Assembly: GCF_000010505.1 (NCBI RefSeq) | Contig: NC_010729.1 | Span: 606,501 to 670,500, forward strand | Reading direction: 5' to 3' | From: Porphyromonas gingivalis ATCC 33277 | Lineage (GTDB): Bacteria > Bacteroidota > Bacteroidia > Bacteroidales > Porphyromonadaceae | DNA: 64,000 nucleotides | Part shown: piece after piece, positions 61,851 to 64,000 of the stretch | How positions within the stretch are numbered: the stretch's first letter is position 1 | How the letters are laid out: every line of letters begins with the position of its first letter | Made by a program: the position numbers and the translations under genes | Notes under the pieces: model-generated | Databases searched by the model: none | What the model was told of the DNA's origin: nothing | What the model saw: only the letters and a program-made list of their open reading frames with translations

Positions 61851-62933
61851 TTAGTGCTTAGCTTCGAATTCCTTCATTACGCTAACCAAAGATTGTACGC
61901 TTTCGATAGGCAATGCGTTGTAGAGAGAAGCGCGGAAACCGCCTACAGAGCGGTGTCCCTTGATACCTACCATGCCGCGTGAAGCTGCAAACGTAGCGAA
62001 CTCTTTCTCCAGCTCTTTGTACTCATCCTTCATCACGAAGCAAGCGTTCATGATAGAGCGGTCTTCAGGATTAACCGTGCCGCGGAAGATCTTGCTGCTG
62101 TCGATGGCATCGTAGATAAGGGCTGCCTTGTCCAGATTCATCTTTTCCAACACCTTCACACCGCCGAGTTCTTTGTACCACTTCATCGTCTGGAGTGCTA
62201 CATAAACGGGGAATACGGGAGGAGTGTTGAACATAGAGTCTTTCTTGATGTGGATCTGATAGTTCAGCATATCGGGTAGAGGACGATCTACTTGTCCGAG
62301 CACATCCGTTTTTACCAATACGAAAGTAGCTCCGGCCGGACCGATGTTCTTCTGAGCACCACCGTAGATGAGGTCATACTTGGAAACGTCTATCGGACGA
62401 GAGAAAATGTCGGAAGACATGTCTGCTACAAGGCGAGTCTTCGTGTCGAAGTCCTTACGAATTTCAGTACCGTAGATCGTGTTGTTTGTCGTGAAGTGGA
62501 AATAATCTACGTCCTCAGGAATAACGAAATCCTTGGGGATGTATGAGAAGTTCTTGTCTTCAGATGAAGCCAAAACCTCTACTTCTCCACCATATACCTG
62601 CGTCATGATCTTGGCCTGCTTGATGGCGTTGGTTGCCCATGTACCGGTGTTGATAAAGGCTGCTTTCTTCTTTAGCAGGTTCAGCGGTACTTGGTAGAAT
62701 TGGAGGCTGGCGCCACCACCGAGGAACAGTACTTCATAGCCTTCGGGCACATCAAGAAGTTCTTTGAAGAGATTGCGAGCTTCGAGCATTACAGCATCGA
62801 ACTCTTTGTCGCGGTGAGAAACTTCAAGAACAGAAAGACCCGTTCCTGCAAAATTGAGACATGCTGATGCAGCATCTTTCAAAACTAAGTCATTGAGAAT
62901 ACAGGGTCCTGCGGTGAAATTGTGCTTCTTCAT
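61851..62933 (-). CDS. serC: Phosphoserine aminotransferase
   Basis: The protein is 360 aa from the ATG at 62933 ([13 protein letters not shown]); the frame allows four more codons upstream. Key parts are [26 protein letters not shown] (phosphate grip), [10 protein letters not shown] and the PLP lysine in [14 protein letters not shown]. It transfers the amino group from glutamate to 3-phosphohydroxypyruvate, the second step of serine synthesis, and may also serve pyridoxine synthesis. It is the first gene of the serC-serA-DUF1015 cluster with a clear promoter. Confidence 0.96.
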   Translation of the reverse strand: MKKHNFTAGPCILNDLVLKDAASACLNFAGTGLSVLEVSHRDKEFDAVMLEARNLFKELLDVPEGYEVLFLGGGASLQFYQVPLNLLKKKAAFINTGTWATNAIKQAKIMTQVYGGEVEVLASSEDKNFSYIPKDFVIPEDVDYFHFTTNNTIYGTEIRKDFDTKTRLVADMSSDIFSRPIDVSKYDLIYGGAQKNIGPAGATFVLVKTDVLGQVDRPLPDMLNYQIHIKKDSMFNTPPVFPVYVALQTMKWYKELGGVKVLEKMNLDKAALIYDAIDSSKIFRGTVNPEDRSIMNACFVMKDEYKELEKEFATFAASRGMVGIKGHRSVGGFRASLYNALPIESVQSLVSVMKEFEAKH

Positions 62934-63020
62934 CTGAGAAAACAATGTTTAAGTGGTTAGTTATTAGTAATTTTTCTTGTTCTGCAGTCATTGGATGCAT
63001 AGGTGCATCTTTTGCCAGCG

Positions 63021-63050
63021 CAAAGGTACCAAATAAAACATATCGGCAAA
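63021..63050 (-). promoter_or_regulatory. serC promoter
   Basis: On the minus strand TTTG (63050-63047), an 18-bp spacer and TACCTTTG (63028-63021) match TTTG-N19-TAnnTTTG within one base of spacing, 88 bp before the start. Confidence 0.65.
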
Positions 63051-63266
63051 CTAATTCCTTAGGAAACAGCTCTCTTGCAAACTGCGATCATCAGAATCAT
63101 TGGTGTCAGATAAAAACGTTTCTTTCTGCGGTTTGCGTAAGACATTCATCTGAGGCCGATGAAAAATTTACGAGAAAAAGTATGCCGGTAAGATAAGAAG
63201 GAAGCCCCCCTTGTGGTTTGCAGACCGATTATCTGTCTGTAGGATTTTTCTTTTAGGAGTGATACA

Positions 63267-64000
63267 CTACAGTTTGTGATACTTTTTCCCTTGGGGTAGA
63301 ATGCCCTTCACATCGTAGATAATGGTGTTGGCTGTGGATGATTTTTCGAGATCGATATTCGAAAAATCTCTATGCGCTACAGCAATAATAATGGCATCGA
63401 ATTTTCCTTTAGGGAATTCATTGTGAATCTTTATGCCATATACTTGCTCAGCGATAGAAGGATTTGCCCAAGGATCGTGTACTATAATATTCTTCGTGTA
63501 TTCTTGCAGGGTGCTGTACGTGTCTATCACTTTGGTATTGCGGATATCCGGACAGTTTTCTTTGAATGTAAATCCTAAAATCAGAATTCGTGCATCTTTC
63601 ACCATGATGCCTGCTTTATTCATTTGCTTGATGGTTTGCGAGGCTATATAGGAGCCCATGCTGTCATTCAGCCTTCTCGCAGACATCAATACCCGAGGAT
63701 AAACTCCATATACCTGTGCTCGTTGAATAAGGTAATAGGGATCTACCCCTATACAATGCCCACCGACCAAGCCCGGCTGAAAAGGTAGGAAGTTCCATTT
63801 TGTAGCTGCAGCCTCCAATACTTCGCGCGTATCAATTTCCATTGCATTGAAAATCTTCGCAATTTCGTTCATAAACGCAATGTTTACATCTCGTTGGGCA
63901 TTTTCTATGATTTTTGAAGCCTCTGCAACTTTTATGGAAGATGCTTTGTGTGTGCCATTGACCAACACGGTATTATACATTCTATCCACATAGTCGGCTA
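63267..64000 (-). CDS. Nucleotide-sugar dehydrogenase (UDP-glucose/UDP-HexNAc 6-dehydrogenase), C-terminal part
   Basis: About 244 residues are present, and the frame runs off the right edge. It contains the active-site signature FLPFQPGLVGGHCIGVDPYY with the catalytic Cys, the middle-domain helix VAEASKIIENAQRDVNIAFM, and the C-terminal NAD-sugar domain (ILILGFTFKENCPDIRNTKV, IIVHDPWANPS). The LNDSMGSYIA segment is closer to the WbpA/TviB (UDP-N-acetylhexosamine) type than to plain UDP-glucose dehydrogenase. It oxidises the sugar C6 to a uronate for surface polysaccharide. P. gingivalis annotations often call it ugd/ugdA. Confidence 0.9.
   Translation of the reverse strand, partial: ADYVDRMYNTVLVNGTHKASSIKVAEASKIIENAQRDVNIAFMNEIAKIFNAMEIDTREVLEAAATKWNFLPFQPGLVGGHCIGVDPYYLIQRAQVYGVYPRVLMSARRLNDSMGSYIASQTIKQMNKAGIMVKDARILILGFTFKENCPDIRNTKVIDTYSTLQEYTKNIIVHDPWANPSIAEQVYGIKIHNEFPKGKFDAIIIAVAHRDFSNIDLEKSSTANTIIYDVKGILPQGKKYHKL

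Overview
The window looks like a chromosomal segment of Porphyromonas gingivalis. The heme-uptake genes hmuY/hmuR/hmuS, the cysteine protease prtT, the cambialistic superoxide dismutase, prtC, dpp11, and five copies of the IS5-family element ISPg1 (IS1126) all match genes known from that species. Bacteroidetes-type promoters (TTTG, about 19 bp, then TAnnTTTG) occur upstream of several genes. The order hmuYRS, sod, prtC, ferritin, dpp11, serC/serA, nucleotide-sugar dehydrogenase resembles my memory of strain ATCC 33277, but that is an inference. Both ends of the window cut a gene (hmuS on the left, a UDP-sugar dehydrogenase on the right).

Left core (1-16.1 kb, almost all on the minus strand): the hmuYRS heme operon; an 850-bp repeat-rich gap with a decayed transposase and a 22-bp-period array; prtT (type IX secreted protease); tRNA-Arg; sodB; yaaA; and a housekeeping run ftsX, DUF3098, uppP, truB, queA, folK, prtC, thioesterase. 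Next comes a 1.6-kb gene-free stretch full of inverted repeats (16.1-17.7 kb).

Accessory region (17.7-50.6 kb): a decayed integrative conjugative element (ICE) beside tRNA-Ser. It keeps 74 codons of an integrase, the C-terminus of a coupling protein, a DUF3945 gene, topB, a toprim/RepA-like ATPase fragment, an excisionase-like HTH gene, and a tra operon (traG C-terminus, then traI to traO and traQ). Four ISPg1 copies, one IS982-family element and a truncated group II intron cut it up. A second, diverged traN fragment shows that more than one ICE contributed. The cargo genes are AT-rich: an 1870-aa STAND NTPase with an N-terminal Cap4/DUF4297-like nuclease (Avs-like), a DUF4209 protein with a HEPN-like R-x4-H motif, a Fic protein, and a 460-aa protein with a possible PD-(D/E)XK core. 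This looks like a defence/toxin island carried by a dead ICE and is the most interesting part of the window.

Right core (50.6-64 kb, mostly minus strand): an intergenic region with a striking 22-bp-period array whose units share a near-palindromic core, ferritin, a fifth ISPg1, a NagB-like/PIG-L fusion, dpp11, a CYTH protein, a DUF2027/Smr protein, the DUF1015-serA-serC serine cluster, and the C-terminal part of a nucleotide-sugar dehydrogenase.
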